Assembly: GCA_046349315.1 (NCBI GenBank)
Contig: JAXMCQ010000012.1
Coordinates: 98,856-162,855, forward strand
DNA length: 64,000 nucleotides
Origin: JAEUMG01 sp046349315
GTDB taxonomy: Bacteria; Pseudomonadota; Alphaproteobacteria; Rhizobiales; Aestuariivirgaceae
Reading direction: 5' to 3'
Both the position numbers and the translations under genes were made by a program. This document shows, piece by piece, positions 25,352 to 33,713 of this stretch (the stretch's first letter is position 1; each line of letters starts with the position of its first letter). The notes beneath the pieces were generated by a model that worked only from the letters and a program-made list of their open reading frames with translations, did no database searches and had not been told where the DNA came from.

Positions 25352-26116
25352 ATGTCGATCGTAACCCAATCATCCTTCGCCGCCGCGCTTCTCGATAGAA
25401 CGAGCGAAATCCCTTCCGGCCTCGTCTCACATACAAGCGCGAGACCGGCCAAGCGCTTCGGCGTCTATCGCAACAATGTGGCCTCGGGACTCGCCCAGGC
25501 GCTCGCCATCCGGTTTCCCGCCGTCGAGGCGATTGTCGGCAAGGAGTTCTTTGCTGCAATGGCGAAAGCCTATATCGAGCGGGAACCGCCGCGTTCGCCG
25601 GTCCTGCTTCACTATGGTTTGACATTCGCCGAATTCGTCGCGGGTTTCGAGCCGGCGCGAGCGCTACCTTATCTCCCAGACATCGTCAGACTGGAAAATG
25701 CGCGTATCGATGCCTATCACGCCGCCGATGTCGAGCCGCTGGCACCCGATTCCCTCGCTTCGATCGCCGCCGACAGCGCGGAGATACTGACATTCAAACT
25801 CCACCCCTCCTTCGCGATTGTCCGATCGGCACATCCGATCGTGACGATATGGGCGATGAATTCGGGTGAGCGACCACTTGCCGCGATCAGCGACTGGTCG
25901 GGTGAGGACGCGCTCGTCGTGCGTCCGCGATTGAGCGTCCTGACCCGCAAACTTCCTTCCGGAGGAGCCATCTTCCTGCAAGCCCTTGCCAGAGGCGAGA
26001 CGCTGATCGCTGCCGGCGAAGCCGCGCTCCTCGATGTCGCAGACTTCGATCTCAGCGCCAATCTTGCCGGCTTGTTCGAAGCGGGACTTGTAGTCGCCGC
26101 GGAGACCGCGCGCTGA
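25352..26116 (+). CDS. bufC: Bufferin maturation partner protein (DUF2063)
   Basis: A 254-residue protein with the DUF2063 N-terminal domain, recognised from FAAALLDRTSEIPSGL, then RFGVYRNNVASGLAQAL and FPAVEAIVGKEFFAAMA. The C-terminal half (about 130-254) is a beta-rich domain typical of BufC/HvfC proteins. It is the obligatory partner of the MNIO enzyme and probably recognises the precursor. Ten bases separate it from bufB, and its stop overlaps the next start by one base. Confidence 0.9.
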   Translation: MSIVTQSSFAAALLDRTSEIPSGLVSHTSARPAKRFGVYRNNVASGLAQALAIRFPAVEAIVGKEFFAAMAKAYIEREPPRSPVLLHYGLTFAEFVAGFEPARALPYLPDIVRLENARIDAYHAADVEPLAPDSLASIAADSAEILTFKLHPSFAIVRSAHPIVTIWAMNSGERPLAAISDWSGEDALVVRPRLSVLTRKLPSGGAIFLQALARGETLIAAGEAALLDVADFDLSANLAGLFEAGLVVAAETAR

Positions 26117-26580
26117 TGATGGCGCCTGGACGATCTGGAGGTGCGGCGGCGATACACGCTTCGCTTTATCGACAGTTCGCGCGCATTCCTTACTGGCTCT
26201 CGGCACTTGCCTTGCGCGTATTTCCGGCCGCGGTTTTCTGGCAGTCTGGGCAGACGAAGGTTGACGGCTGGCATGTCACAGCGAGCGCCATCTACCTGTT
26301 TCGCGAGGAGTACAGGCTGCCATTGATCGATCCGGTCATCGCCGCCCATCTCGCTGCCTTTGCGGAGCATTTCTTCCCCGTACTTCTGGTGATTGGTCTT
26401 GCCACGCGGCTCTCAGCCCTGGCGCTGCTCATCATGACTCTCGTGATCGAGATTTTTGTCTATCCCGGGGCTTGGCCTACGCATGGAACCTGGGTCGCAT
26501 GTTTTCTCGTCCTGATCGCGCAAGGCCCAGGAGCCGTGTCGTTCGATCACCTGATCGCCGCGCGCCAGCGCCTGCGATAG
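26116..26580 (+). CDS. DoxX-family membrane protein of the bufferin operon
   Basis: A 154-residue DoxX/SURF4-like protein with about four transmembrane segments (residues 28-45, 75-95, 97-115, 125-143). DoxX proteins accompany MNIO RiPP operons (the HvfX position), with an unclear role in export or membrane redox. Its ATG overlaps the bufC stop (TGATGATG); either ATG may be used. The 3' end converges on the Crp/Fnr gene with a five-base gap. Confidence 0.85.
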   Translation: MMAPGRSGGAAAIHASLYRQFARIPYWLSALALRVFPAAVFWQSGQTKVDGWHVTASAIYLFREEYRLPLIDPVIAAHLAAFAEHFFPVLLVIGLATRLSALALLIMTLVIEIFVYPGAWPTHGTWVACFLVLIAQGPGAVSFDHLIAARQRLR

Positions 26581-26585
26581 CCGCG

Positions 26586-27287
26586 CTACTCCCCGTGGAA
26601 GCTTTCGCGGGCGAGATTGCGCAGGCGGTCAAGATTGGTGATCTTCAAGGTCCGGCCGGCCTTCTCGACCACGCCTTGCGCTTCGAGCCAGGCGAGTTCG
26701 CGGGTCACGGCTTCGCGATGGGTGCTGACGCGGCTGGCGATCTCTTCATGCGTAGGCGCCGGCGCAAGTACCAGTTCACCCTTGGCTTTGGGCAAGTCCT
26801 CGATCATCCGCAGTAATTCCACCTGAACCCGGCCACGGACGACCAGGGTGCTGAACTCAAAGACGCGATCGGTCAAGCGGCGCACCAGCTGGGTCACATG
26901 GCGCATCACGGCAAGACCGAATTCGGGATACTCCGACAGTGCCTTGATGAAGAGGCGGCGCGGCATGATCGCGACGCTCGTGTGCTCGATTGCCTCGACG
27001 CTCGCCGAGCGGGTCTGGCCGTCGATCGCCGATAATTCGCCGAACATGGTTCCCGCCGCCATCTCGCGCAGGCTGACGCGCTGGCCGTCGGGTGAATAGA
27101 CATTCACGCGGGCCCGCCCCTCGATGAGGAACAAAACATCATGTGATTGGTCCTGCTGGCCGATGATCAATTCGCGCGGTGCGTAATCGCGCTGGGCGCA
27201 GCCGCCGACAAGGGCGCGAAAAGCTTCGTCCTCAAGCTTCGCGAAAGCCGCAAAGCTACGCAATTTCTCCAGATCCGCTTTAACCAT
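26586..27287 (-). CDS. Crp/Fnr family transcriptional regulator
   Basis: A 233-residue regulator: cyclic-nucleotide-binding-type beta barrel (about residues 15-130, with EGRARVNVYSPDGQRVSLREM and GTMFGELSAIDGQTRSASV) and a winged helix (residues 165-225, THEEIASRVSTHREAVTRELAWLEAQGVV). The single cysteine (C30 in GGCAQRD) does not form an Fnr iron-sulfur set, so oxygen sensing of the FNR type is unlikely. The GELSAIDGQTRSAS phosphate cassette is close to that of cAMP-binding members. Divergent from the following small-gene cluster, with a 180-base gap. Confidence 0.9.
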   Translation of the reverse strand: MVKADLEKLRSFAAFAKLEDEAFRALVGGCAQRDYAPRELIIGQQDQSHDVLFLIEGRARVNVYSPDGQRVSLREMAAGTMFGELSAIDGQTRSASVEAIEHTSVAIMPRRLFIKALSEYPEFGLAVMRHVTQLVRRLTDRVFEFSTLVVRGRVQVELLRMIEDLPKAKGELVLAPAPTHEEIASRVSTHREAVTRELAWLEAQGVVEKAGRTLKITNLDRLRNLARESFHGE

Positions 27288-27470
27288 AAGACCCGCTGAC
27301 GCCGCCGGATAGCGAGCATAATCAAGGGGATCACTCGCGGCAATCTCTCCTTCGACAAGAAATTCCAGGCGTTGTGCGCTTTGCCACAGCGGCCCCGGCG
27401 GGGCGGGCGTAGTCCTTCAAGCCATGATCGCGGATTGGCCGCGAGCCCTTGCAGAAGCGGGAGAGCCACA

Positions 27471-27710
27471 ATGGCCAACATTTTTTCGAATACGCCTGAA
27501 GTTCCACGCAGCCCCGAGATGGAAGGGCACCCCTCTTCAGGGATTGCCCAGGTCGCAAACCAGATCCGCGGCGTCCTCGAATCCTATGCCGCGGCCGCCG
27601 CAGATGCCCGCCTTATCTCGCTCGCCGGCCACACGGTGAGCGAAGGCACACGCCGTCACCGCCTCTACCAGCAAAGCTACCGTCCCGGAGCTTGGGGAGA
27701 TCCACTATGA
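27471..27710 (+). CDS. Small conserved-looking protein of 79 residues
   Basis: A short soluble protein starting MANIFSNTPEVPRSPE, with a helical middle (IAQVANQIRGVLESYAAAAADARLI) and a basic C-terminus (GTRRHRLYQQSYRPGAWG). The ATG at 27471 follows GGGAGA. Its stop overlaps the start of the next gene (ATGA), so the two are coupled. I do not recognise the family. Confidence 0.55.
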   Translation: MANIFSNTPEVPRSPEMEGHPSSGIAQVANQIRGVLESYAAAAADARLISLAGHTVSEGTRRHRLYQQSYRPGAWGDPL

Positions 27711-27994
27711 CCCAGAGCAGATTCACCATCCATCCGCCTTCCACCATCGCGCTTCACGCCTCCCTTGCCGGAAGCGTGCGCGGATTCTGCGCCAAATGGC
27801 GCATGCGCCGGCAGTGCGAGGCGCGTGCGCGCGAACTCGAAACGGTGATCCGCGAGATGCATCCGCGGCTTGCCAGGGATATCGGCTTCGACCTGATGGC
27901 CTGCCGCCTTGGCGATGACGGCGCCGCCAACGGGCATGCGCTGATCCAGGCCGCGAGCATCGCCTTCGCAGAAGAGCCGTCCGACAACGGATGA
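27707..27994 (+). CDS. Small basic protein, DUF1127-like tail
   Basis: A 95-residue protein. The segment ARELETVIREMHPRLARDIG is reminiscent of DUF1127 (YjiS-like) proteins, where an R-x-L-x-D-I-G motif ends the domain; the match is weak. The start is fixed by the ATGA overlap with the preceding small gene. It is likely in the same operon; role unknown. Confidence 0.55.
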   Translation: MTQSRFTIHPPSTIALHASLAGSVRGFCAKWRMRRQCEARARELETVIREMHPRLARDIGFDLMACRLGDDGAANGHALIQAASIAFAEEPSDNG

Positions 27995-28070
27995 AATGCC
28001 GGTCGGCACTTGCAGTGCTTTCGGACTGCGCAAAGCAGCCGGTTACGACAAGATCAATCAGGAGGTTGTC

Positions 28071-28364
28071 ATGATTGCCCGTTCCATCACCGTGGCGCTT
28101 GCCGCATTTGCCATCATCGTCACGTTTCTGGTGTGGCGCAATGATGCGCGCAGCAGCAATCTCGGAACGCTCATCTCGATGTGCAGCGCCAATCCCGGTT
28201 GTTCACAGAACACACCCGATGAGACTGGCGCGGTTACGTTCCAAATCCGCCAGAATGGCGCAGTGATCAGATTAGCCTGCAGCAGCGACGGCGCATGCCT
28301 GCGCGTCGAGCCCGATGCCTCCCGCGTCAGCATCTTCAGCGCGATGCAGTTGATGTCGATGTAA
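28071..28364 (+). CDS. Small membrane-anchored or secreted protein with two CX5C pairs
   Basis: A 97-residue protein. Residues 4-22 form one hydrophobic helix (a signal anchor or uncleaved signal). The exported part carries two C-x5-C pairs, CSANPGC and CSSDGAC, which could form disulfides. A clear GGAGG ribosome site lies seven bases before the ATG. No family recognised. It lies between the small gene pair and the universal stress protein gene. Confidence 0.6.
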   Translation: MIARSITVALAAFAIIVTFLVWRNDARSSNLGTLISMCSANPGCSQNTPDETGAVTFQIRQNGAVIRLACSSDGACLRVEPDASRVSIFSAMQLMSM

Positions 28365-28441
28365 GGCATTCCGCAAGCGGACTGCTCTTCCCTCTGCCCG
28401 TGCATGCGCTAGGATGGCCTGGCATAAAGGGAGAGCAAAGC

Positions 28442-29278
28442 GTGGCCATCAAAAGCATCCTTCTGGGCCTCGTCTGCGAAGAGCACGCGCCGTCCGAGCA
28501 GGTGTGCAGCTATGCGATCGATTTCGCCGCGCATTTCAAGGCGCATCTGACGATCGGCCTGTGCGTGCCGAAGATTGAGATCGGTGTGGCTTTGCCGATC
28601 ACTGCGGTGAAGGGCCTGGTGGCCGGCGCCAACAGCGAACGCGAAAAACGCGCCGAGAAAGTCGCCGACAAGCAGCTTGCCGCAGCGAGGCTCGCGGGCG
28701 TCACGGCCGGCTCGCGCATCCAGCATGCGCCTTATGTCACGGCGCGCGACCAGCTCGTCCGCGTAGCACGCGTCAACGATCTCACCATCCTGCAGCGCTC
28801 GCATGGAGCCCTGTCGCTCGAGAAGGATCTGGCCGAGGAATGCCTGTTCAATTCCGGGCGGCCGATCGTCGCCGTGCCACCCGATTGGAAACGCAGCTTC
28901 GCGCTCAGGTCGGTCATCGTCGCCTGGGATGGCAGCGCAAGGGCGGCGCGCGCGGTCGGCGATGCAATGCTTCTGCTCGCCGCGGCCGAGACGGTGAGCA
29001 TTGTCAGCGTCGCCGGCGACAAGCCGGACAAGGCGACGATCCCCGGCGCCGAGATTGCCGAGCATCTGTCGCGCCATTGCCGGACAGTGACGCTCGACGA
29101 GATCGCGGCAAAGGATGGCGATGTCGCCGGTACCCTGCTGCAGCAATGCGAAGCCGGCGGCGCCGATCTCCTGGTCATGGGCGGTTATGGACATAACAGG
29201 TTCAGGGAGATGCTCCTGGGCGGCGTCACCCAAAGCATGCTTTCGCATGGACCGATCCCGGTCTTCATGTCGGCATAA
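28442..29278 (+). CDS. Universal stress protein (UspA) family, tandem-domain
   Basis: A 278-residue protein with two Usp-like halves. The second half has the ATP-binding-type motif LLVMGGYGHNRFREMLLGGVTQSML ending in GPIPVFMSA, as in ATP-binding UspA proteins. The first half is degenerate. The GTG start at 28442 follows GGGAGAGC; the frame is open upstream without a better start. A Crp/Fnr gene and stress-like small genes nearby suggest a low-oxygen or starvation regulon. Confidence 0.85.
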   Translation: MAIKSILLGLVCEEHAPSEQVCSYAIDFAAHFKAHLTIGLCVPKIEIGVALPITAVKGLVAGANSEREKRAEKVADKQLAAARLAGVTAGSRIQHAPYVTARDQLVRVARVNDLTILQRSHGALSLEKDLAEECLFNSGRPIVAVPPDWKRSFALRSVIVAWDGSARAARAVGDAMLLLAAAETVSIVSVAGDKPDKATIPGAEIAEHLSRHCRTVTLDEIAAKDGDVAGTLLQQCEAGGADLLVMGGYGHNRFREMLLGGVTQSMLSHGPIPVFMSA

Positions 29279-29288
29279 GGAGGTTATC

Positions 29289-29621
29289 ATGAGCGGAGAC
29301 CTGGCGACCAAGAGCTGCACGCCGTGCCGCGGCGGCGTCGATCCCTTGAGCCTCGATGCGGCGCGCGCCTATCTGAAGAATACGCCGGCCTGGGGCCTGA
29401 TGGATGACGGACGGCGGCTGGAGCGGAAATTCACCTTCGCGGATTTCGTCGCGGCACTCGACTTCGTGAACAAGGTGGGTGCCATCGCCGAGGAGGAAGG
29501 GCATCACCCCGATATCAATTTCGGCTGGGGCTATGCGACGGTGTCGATCCACACGCACAAGATCAAGGGCTTGCACGAGAATGATTTCATCCTCGCGAGC
29601 AAGATCGATCGGCTGGTGTGA
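29289..29621 (+). CDS. phhB: 4a-hydroxytetrahydrobiopterin dehydratase (pterin carbinolamine dehydratase)
   Basis: A 110-residue PCD family protein. The signature EEEGHHPDINFGWGYATVSIHTH contains the catalytic histidine pair. It recycles the pterin cofactor after aromatic amino acid hydroxylation. A strong ribosome site (AAGGAGG) lies six bases before the ATG. No phenylalanine hydroxylase gene is in the window. Its stop overlaps the next gene's GTG start (GTGTGA). Confidence 0.92.
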   Translation: MSGDLATKSCTPCRGGVDPLSLDAARAYLKNTPAWGLMDDGRRLERKFTFADFVAALDFVNKVGAIAEEEGHHPDINFGWGYATVSIHTHKIKGLHENDFILASKIDRLV

Positions 29622-30331
29622 ACCCGACGCGGGCGCATATCGGGATCGTCGCCTGTTCGGCGGAGGGTGCGGCGCTCTGCTATCGCACCATCTGCATTGA
29701 AGGGGCGAGATTGCTCGGCGGGCATGCGCATCCGGAAGTATCATTGCACTCGCATTCGCTCGCCGATTATGTCGCCCGTCTCGAGCGCGGCGATCTCGAC
29801 GGCGTTGGCGCGCTGATGCTGTCATCGGCGGGGAAGCTTGCGAAGACCGGCGCCGATTTCCTCATCTGCCCCGATAATACGATCCATGCGGCTTTTGGGT
29901 TTGTGGAACAGCGCTCACCCTTGCCGTGGCTCCACATCGCCGAGGTCGTTGCCGAAGAGGCGCGGGCGAAGGGCTACCAGCGGCCGGCGATCACCGGCAC
30001 GAAGTGGCTGGTCGACAGTGAAGTCTATCCGGGAAAGTTGCGTGCGTTCGGCCTCGATTTTCGCCGGCCGCGGCCGGATGACCGTGATCTGATCGACCGC
30101 ATCATCATGGATGAGCTGGTGCATGGTGTGTTCGACAAAGGCTCGACGGCGCGCATGCTTGACATTATCGCGCGGTTCAAGAGTGAAGAGGGCTGCGATG
30201 CCGTGGTGCTCGGCTGCACCGAATTGCCATTGGTGATCGGGGATGAAAATTCGCCCTTGCCGGTGCTCGATTCGACGAGGCTCCTGGCAAGGGCGGCATT
30301 GCAGAGGGCGGTTGATACTTCAGGGAAGTAG
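29618..30331 (+). CDS. Aspartate/glutamate racemase family protein
   Basis: A 237-residue protein of the Asp/Glu/hydantoin racemase fold. Both catalytic cysteine contexts can be seen: ICPDNTIHAAF (usually CNTxH) and VVLGCTELPLVIG. The N-terminus IGIVACSAEGAALCY replaces the usual GGMSxExT. The N-terminal cysteine lies two residues earlier than the CNT pattern, so racemase activity is likely but not certain. The GTG start is coupled to phhB by a four-base overlap. Confidence 0.78.
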   Translation: MNPTRAHIGIVACSAEGAALCYRTICIEGARLLGGHAHPEVSLHSHSLADYVARLERGDLDGVGALMLSSAGKLAKTGADFLICPDNTIHAAFGFVEQRSPLPWLHIAEVVAEEARAKGYQRPAITGTKWLVDSEVYPGKLRAFGLDFRRPRPDDRDLIDRIIMDELVHGVFDKGSTARMLDIIARFKSEEGCDAVVLGCTELPLVIGDENSPLPVLDSTRLLARAALQRAVDTSGK

Positions 30332-30361
30332 CCGGGCGGCTGGCGCGACCCCCACCCTTAA

Positions 30362-30384
30362 TCCCTCCCCGCAAGGGGGAGGGA
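30362..30384. terminator. Hairpin between convergent genes
   Basis: TCCCTCCCC, loop GCAAG, GGGGAGGGA: a nine-base-pair stem followed on the plus strand by GATTTGTTG. It lies between the racemase-like gene and the convergent sugar-binding protein gene, so it could end the plus-strand transcript. The same motif occurs as a dispersed repeat, so this is a moderate call. Confidence 0.45.
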
Positions 30385-30394
30385 GATTTGTTGC

Positions 30395-31297
30395 CTACTT
30401 ATACTGATCGGCATTGTCCTTGGTGACGAGGACGGTGCCGGTGTCGATCACGGGATCGAGCGAACCGCCGCCCTTGAGCTTGACCAGCGAGTCGATGCCG
30501 AAGCCGCCCATGTTCTTGGGCGCCTGAGCCACCGAGGCCGTCATCTCGCCGGCGATGATCGAATTCGCGGCATCCGGATTGGCATCGAAGCCGACCACCA
30601 TCACATCGGCGAGCTTACCCGCCGCCTTCAAGGCTTCAACCGCGCCCAACGCCATATTGTCGTTGGAGGCGAAGATCGCCTTGATGTTGGGATTGCCGGT
30701 GAGGATATTCTCTGTCACCGCCTGGCCCTTGGCGCGGTCCCATTCGGCGGTCTGCTCGGCGACGACATTCAAGCCGCAGCCGGTGAGGCCGGATTTGGCG
30801 CCATCGGCGCGTGCCTTGCCGGTCGATTGCGTGACGATACCCTGCAGGATCGCGACATCGGAGCCCTTGGCAATTTTCGAGCAGATGAAATCGGCGGCAA
30901 GCTTGGCGCCAACTTCATTATTGGTGCCGATGAAGGTCACGCCCTCATTGATGCCTTTGGTGTCGACGAAGACAACGGGAATGCCCTTGGCCTTGGCGGC
31001 ATCGACGACGGGGGCGAGCGCATTGGGATCGGTCGGGGCGAGCGCGATGCCGGCAACGCCCTTGGCGATCTGGTCTTCGATCTGGGCGATCTGGGCCTGG
31101 ACATCCGATTCAGCCGGCGGCGCCAGAACCACGACATCGACGCCGAGTTCCTTGCCCTTCTCCATGGCGCCAGCCTCGACCGCCGCCCAGAAAGGATTGC
31201 CGGCGCCCGGCCCCTTCATGCCGAGCACATAGGTGTCGGCGAAGGCCGCAGTAGACAAGGCGGCAAGTGCCGCGCCGGCGAGAAGCAGTTTCCTCAT
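30395..31297 (-). CDS. Sugar ABC transporter periplasmic binding protein (RbsB/FrcB type)
   Basis: A 300-residue type I periplasmic binding protein. A Sec signal (MRKLLLAGAALAALSTAAFA) is followed by YVLGMKGPGAGNPFWAAV, and FVDTKGINEGVTFIGTNNE and VMVVGFDANPDA are typical of the ribose/fructose/inositol group. It is the third gene of an ATPase-permease-binding protein operon on the minus strand. An AGGGAGGA ribosome site precedes the ATG at 31297. The sugar is not fixed; inositol is possible because iol genes lie 8 kb away. Confidence 0.88.
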   Translation of the reverse strand: MRKLLLAGAALAALSTAAFADTYVLGMKGPGAGNPFWAAVEAGAMEKGKELGVDVVVLAPPAESDVQAQIAQIEDQIAKGVAGIALAPTDPNALAPVVDAAKAKGIPVVFVDTKGINEGVTFIGTNNEVGAKLAADFICSKIAKGSDVAILQGIVTQSTGKARADGAKSGLTGCGLNVVAEQTAEWDRAKGQAVTENILTGNPNIKAIFASNDNMALGAVEALKAAGKLADVMVVGFDANPDAANSIIAGEMTASVAQAPKNMGGFGIDSLVKLKGGGSLDPVIDTGTVLVTKDNADQYK

Positions 31298-31371
31298 GTA
31301 AAGTCCTCCCTTATGTCTCCGGACAATTTTGTCCCACGCGGTGGAGACAGTCACGCGGGACAATCTCAAAA

Positions 31372-32355
31372 CTATCTCCTCACTGCCGCCTTGCGGCGCA
31401 GGACGTCGAGATAAACGGCAAGGATGATCACCACGCCGATCAGTATCATCTGCCAGAAGGCAGACACGTTGTTGATGTTCAAACCGTTGCGCAACAAGCC
31501 GATGATGACGACGCCCGACAGCACGCCGAGCACCGTGCCGCGGCCGCCGAAAAAGGAGGCGCCGCCAATGATCACCGCGGCAATCGCGTCGAGTTCGATG
31601 CCGATGCCGGCATTGGGAAAGCCGGAATTGGTGCGGCCGGCAAGCAGCAATCCGGCAAGGCCGGCAAAGAAGCCGCAGATGACATAGACATAGACGAGCA
31701 CGCGATCGACATCGATACCGGAGACGCGCGCCGCCTGCGGATTGCCGCCGATCGCATAGATATGGCGGCCGAGCGAGGTGCGCGTCATGAAGAACCACAG
31801 GCCGATTGCACAGACGACGACAAGAATGAGGCTGGCCGGAAGGCCGGCAGGCGGCGTGAAGATGCCGAAGTCGTAACTGGCCTGGCCGAGATAGCGTACT
31901 TCCGGTGCGAGGCCCGATACCGGCGCACCATTGGTGATGAGAAAAGTAATGCCGCGCACGACATAAAGCGTGCCGAGCGTCATGATGAAGGGATGCGGCA
32001 GTTGCAGGACGGTCAATCCGAAGCCGTTTACCGCGCCGCAGATGATGCCGATGACCGGGCCGATGAGAAGCGCCAATGGCCATGGCACGCCGTCGCGATT
32101 GGCCATGGCAAGCACGACCATGGCAAGCGCCATGATCGAGCCGACGGAGAGATCGATACCGGCGGTGACGATGACGACGAACATGCCAAGTGCCAGGAGG
32201 GCGAGCGAAGCATTCTGCTTGACGATGTTGGTGAGGTTCTCGATCTTCAGAAAGATCTCGGGCTGCGTCCAGGTCAAGACCAGCATCATGACGATGATGA
32301 CGGCGATGATGCCGTAGGTCTCGAGAAATCGCGACAGGTTCTGATTGGCGATCAT
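31372..32355 (-). CDS. Sugar ABC transporter permease (RbsC/FrcC type)
   Basis: A 327-residue polytopic permease of the ribose/fructose family, with about ten hydrophobic segments and the AGIDLSVGSIMALAMV and GGASFFGGRGTVLGVLSGV signatures. The ATG at 32355 directly follows the ATPase stop (one base apart). The frame is open further upstream inside the ATPase gene without support. Confidence 0.9.
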   Translation of the reverse strand: MIANQNLSRFLETYGIIAVIIVMMLVLTWTQPEIFLKIENLTNIVKQNASLALLALGMFVVIVTAGIDLSVGSIMALAMVVLAMANRDGVPWPLALLIGPVIGIICGAVNGFGLTVLQLPHPFIMTLGTLYVVRGITFLITNGAPVSGLAPEVRYLGQASYDFGIFTPPAGLPASLILVVVCAIGLWFFMTRTSLGRHIYAIGGNPQAARVSGIDVDRVLVYVYVICGFFAGLAGLLLAGRTNSGFPNAGIGIELDAIAAVIIGGASFFGGRGTVLGVLSGVVIIGLLRNGLNINNVSAFWQMILIGVVIILAVYLDVLRRKAAVRR

Positions 32356-32356
32356 C

Positions 32357-33142
32357 TCAGCGCACCTTGTCGTGGGCGAGTGAATCGGTGTGGCCCTTGG
32401 TGCCCATGATCCAGCCGATGACTTCATTGCGCGTCGTGAGCGCGAGCGGACTGTCGGCAAAATTGGTGCCCTGATAGAGCGCCATCACGCGGTCGCAGGC
32501 ATAGAAGATATCGTCCATGCGGTGCGAGATGATGATGACCGCGACACCGTGATGTTTCAGCGACTTGATGAGGTCGAGGACCTTGCCGACTTCCTTGATG
32601 GCAAGGGCGGCGGTGGGTTCGTCCATGATGACGACCTTGGCGTCGAAGGCGGTGGCGCGCGCGATGGCGACCGCCTGGCGCTGGCCGCCGGACAATTCCT
32701 CGACCGGCTGGTCGACGCTTTTGACGTGGATCTTGAGGCGGTCGAGATGTTCGCTCGCCATTTTGCGGGCGAGTCGACGGTCGATGATGGTGAGGCTGCC
32801 AAGTTTCCGGCCCGGTTCGCGGCCAAGATAGATGTTCTCATAGATCGGAAGATTCCCGGTGAGGGCGAAGTCCTGATAGACCATCTCGATCCCCATCTTG
32901 CGGGCATCGCGGGGGCTGCCGAAATGGACAGGCTTGCCGTCAAAGACGAGCGTGCCTTCGCTTGGCGTATAAAGGCCGGAGAGAATCTTCATGAGGGTCG
33001 ACTTGCCGGCGCCATTGTCGCCGACCACGCCCAAAACCTCGCCGGCCGTGACATGGAAGTTGACATCGCGAAGCGCGGTAATGGCGCCGAAATATTTGTA
33101 GACGCCCTCCGCCTTGAGCAGCGCGGCAGAGTTCTCCGCCAT
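32357..33142 (-). CDS. Sugar ABC transporter ATP-binding protein, single-domain (FrcA type)
   Basis: A 261-residue ATPase: Walker A GDNGAGKSTLMKIL, signature LSGGQRQAVAIARA, Walker B VVIMDEPTAAL and the switch histidine in IISHR. Only one ATPase domain is present, as in FrcA of Sinorhizobium; RbsA-type proteins have two. It leads the operon. Upstream, an AT-rich 150-base region with no gene (33143-33291) probably holds the promoter. Confidence 0.9.
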   Translation of the reverse strand: MAENSAALLKAEGVYKYFGAITALRDVNFHVTAGEVLGVVGDNGAGKSTLMKILSGLYTPSEGTLVFDGKPVHFGSPRDARKMGIEMVYQDFALTGNLPIYENIYLGREPGRKLGSLTIIDRRLARKMASEHLDRLKIHVKSVDQPVEELSGGQRQAVAIARATAFDAKVVIMDEPTAALAIKEVGKVLDLIKSLKHHGVAVIIISHRMDDIFYACDRVMALYQGTNFADSPLALTTRNEVIGWIMGTKGHTDSLAHDKVR

Positions 33143-33291
33143 CGCCTCCCTCCCATAGAATGAAATGTACGATTTTTTATGTTGTTAGAATTTTTATTCC
33201 ATTAATTTGCATAGGTCAAGAGACGAAGGATCATGGGACATTGACCCTGTTTGCCGGCGAGCTGAAGAGAGTCGAGAATTATTCACGTAAC

Positions 33292-33645
33292 CTATTTCTC
33301 ACTAAGGATAAGGGCGATCTGCACGAGCTTCTTTCGTTCCTTGGGCGTGAGGCGCTGCCAAGCCGTCTCTAGCACCGGGTCGAGTGCCGCCTTGGTCCTC
33401 GCGACCGCAATGTTTTCGGGCCGGAAGAGGGTCTGCTGGCGCGGGTCGGTGAGGGCATCGATGCCCAGTTCCATGACAGCGGCAATCCTGCCCACGGCAT
33501 CGAGCCCGGGTTCCCGCTCGCCGCTTTCCCACCGGCTTACGGATGCCTTGCTGATGTGAAGCATCCGTCCCAAATCTGCCTGCGACCAGCCGCGCTTTGT
33601 ACGCTCCTGCCTGATGATTTTTCCGACACGCATGGTCATTCCCAT
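33292..33645 (-). CDS. XRE family helix-turn-helix regulator
   Basis: A 117-residue protein. Residues 8-60 form the Cro/C1-type domain (IIRQERTKRGWSQADLGRML, then SKASVSRWESGEREP). The C-terminal 50 residues are helical and basic (LTPKERKKLVQIALI). It may repress the ABC operon on its left or the ABC-2 exporter on its right; it is divergent from the exporter with a 68-base gap. Confidence 0.85.
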   Translation of the reverse strand: MGMTMRVGKIIRQERTKRGWSQADLGRMLHISKASVSRWESGEREPGLDAVGRIAAVMELGIDALTDPRQQTLFRPENIAVARTKAALDPVLETAWQRLTPKERKKLVQIALILSEK

Positions 33646-33713
33646 AGCATAAGACGTTGGGGAATTGAGAGGGTGTAGCCAAATGTAGCGGAAGCGATTA
33701 CATATCCGCGCGC

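Noticed and set aside
30395..32083. A 562-residue frame joining permease antiphase sequence to the binding protein
   Set aside because: The signal peptide and ribosome site show that the binding protein begins at 31297; the upstream part is out of frame with the permease gene.
31267..32409. A 380-residue plus-strand frame opposite the sugar ABC permease
   Set aside because: Composition (Asp/His/Ala/Arg repeats) is typical of the complement of a hydrophobic membrane protein.
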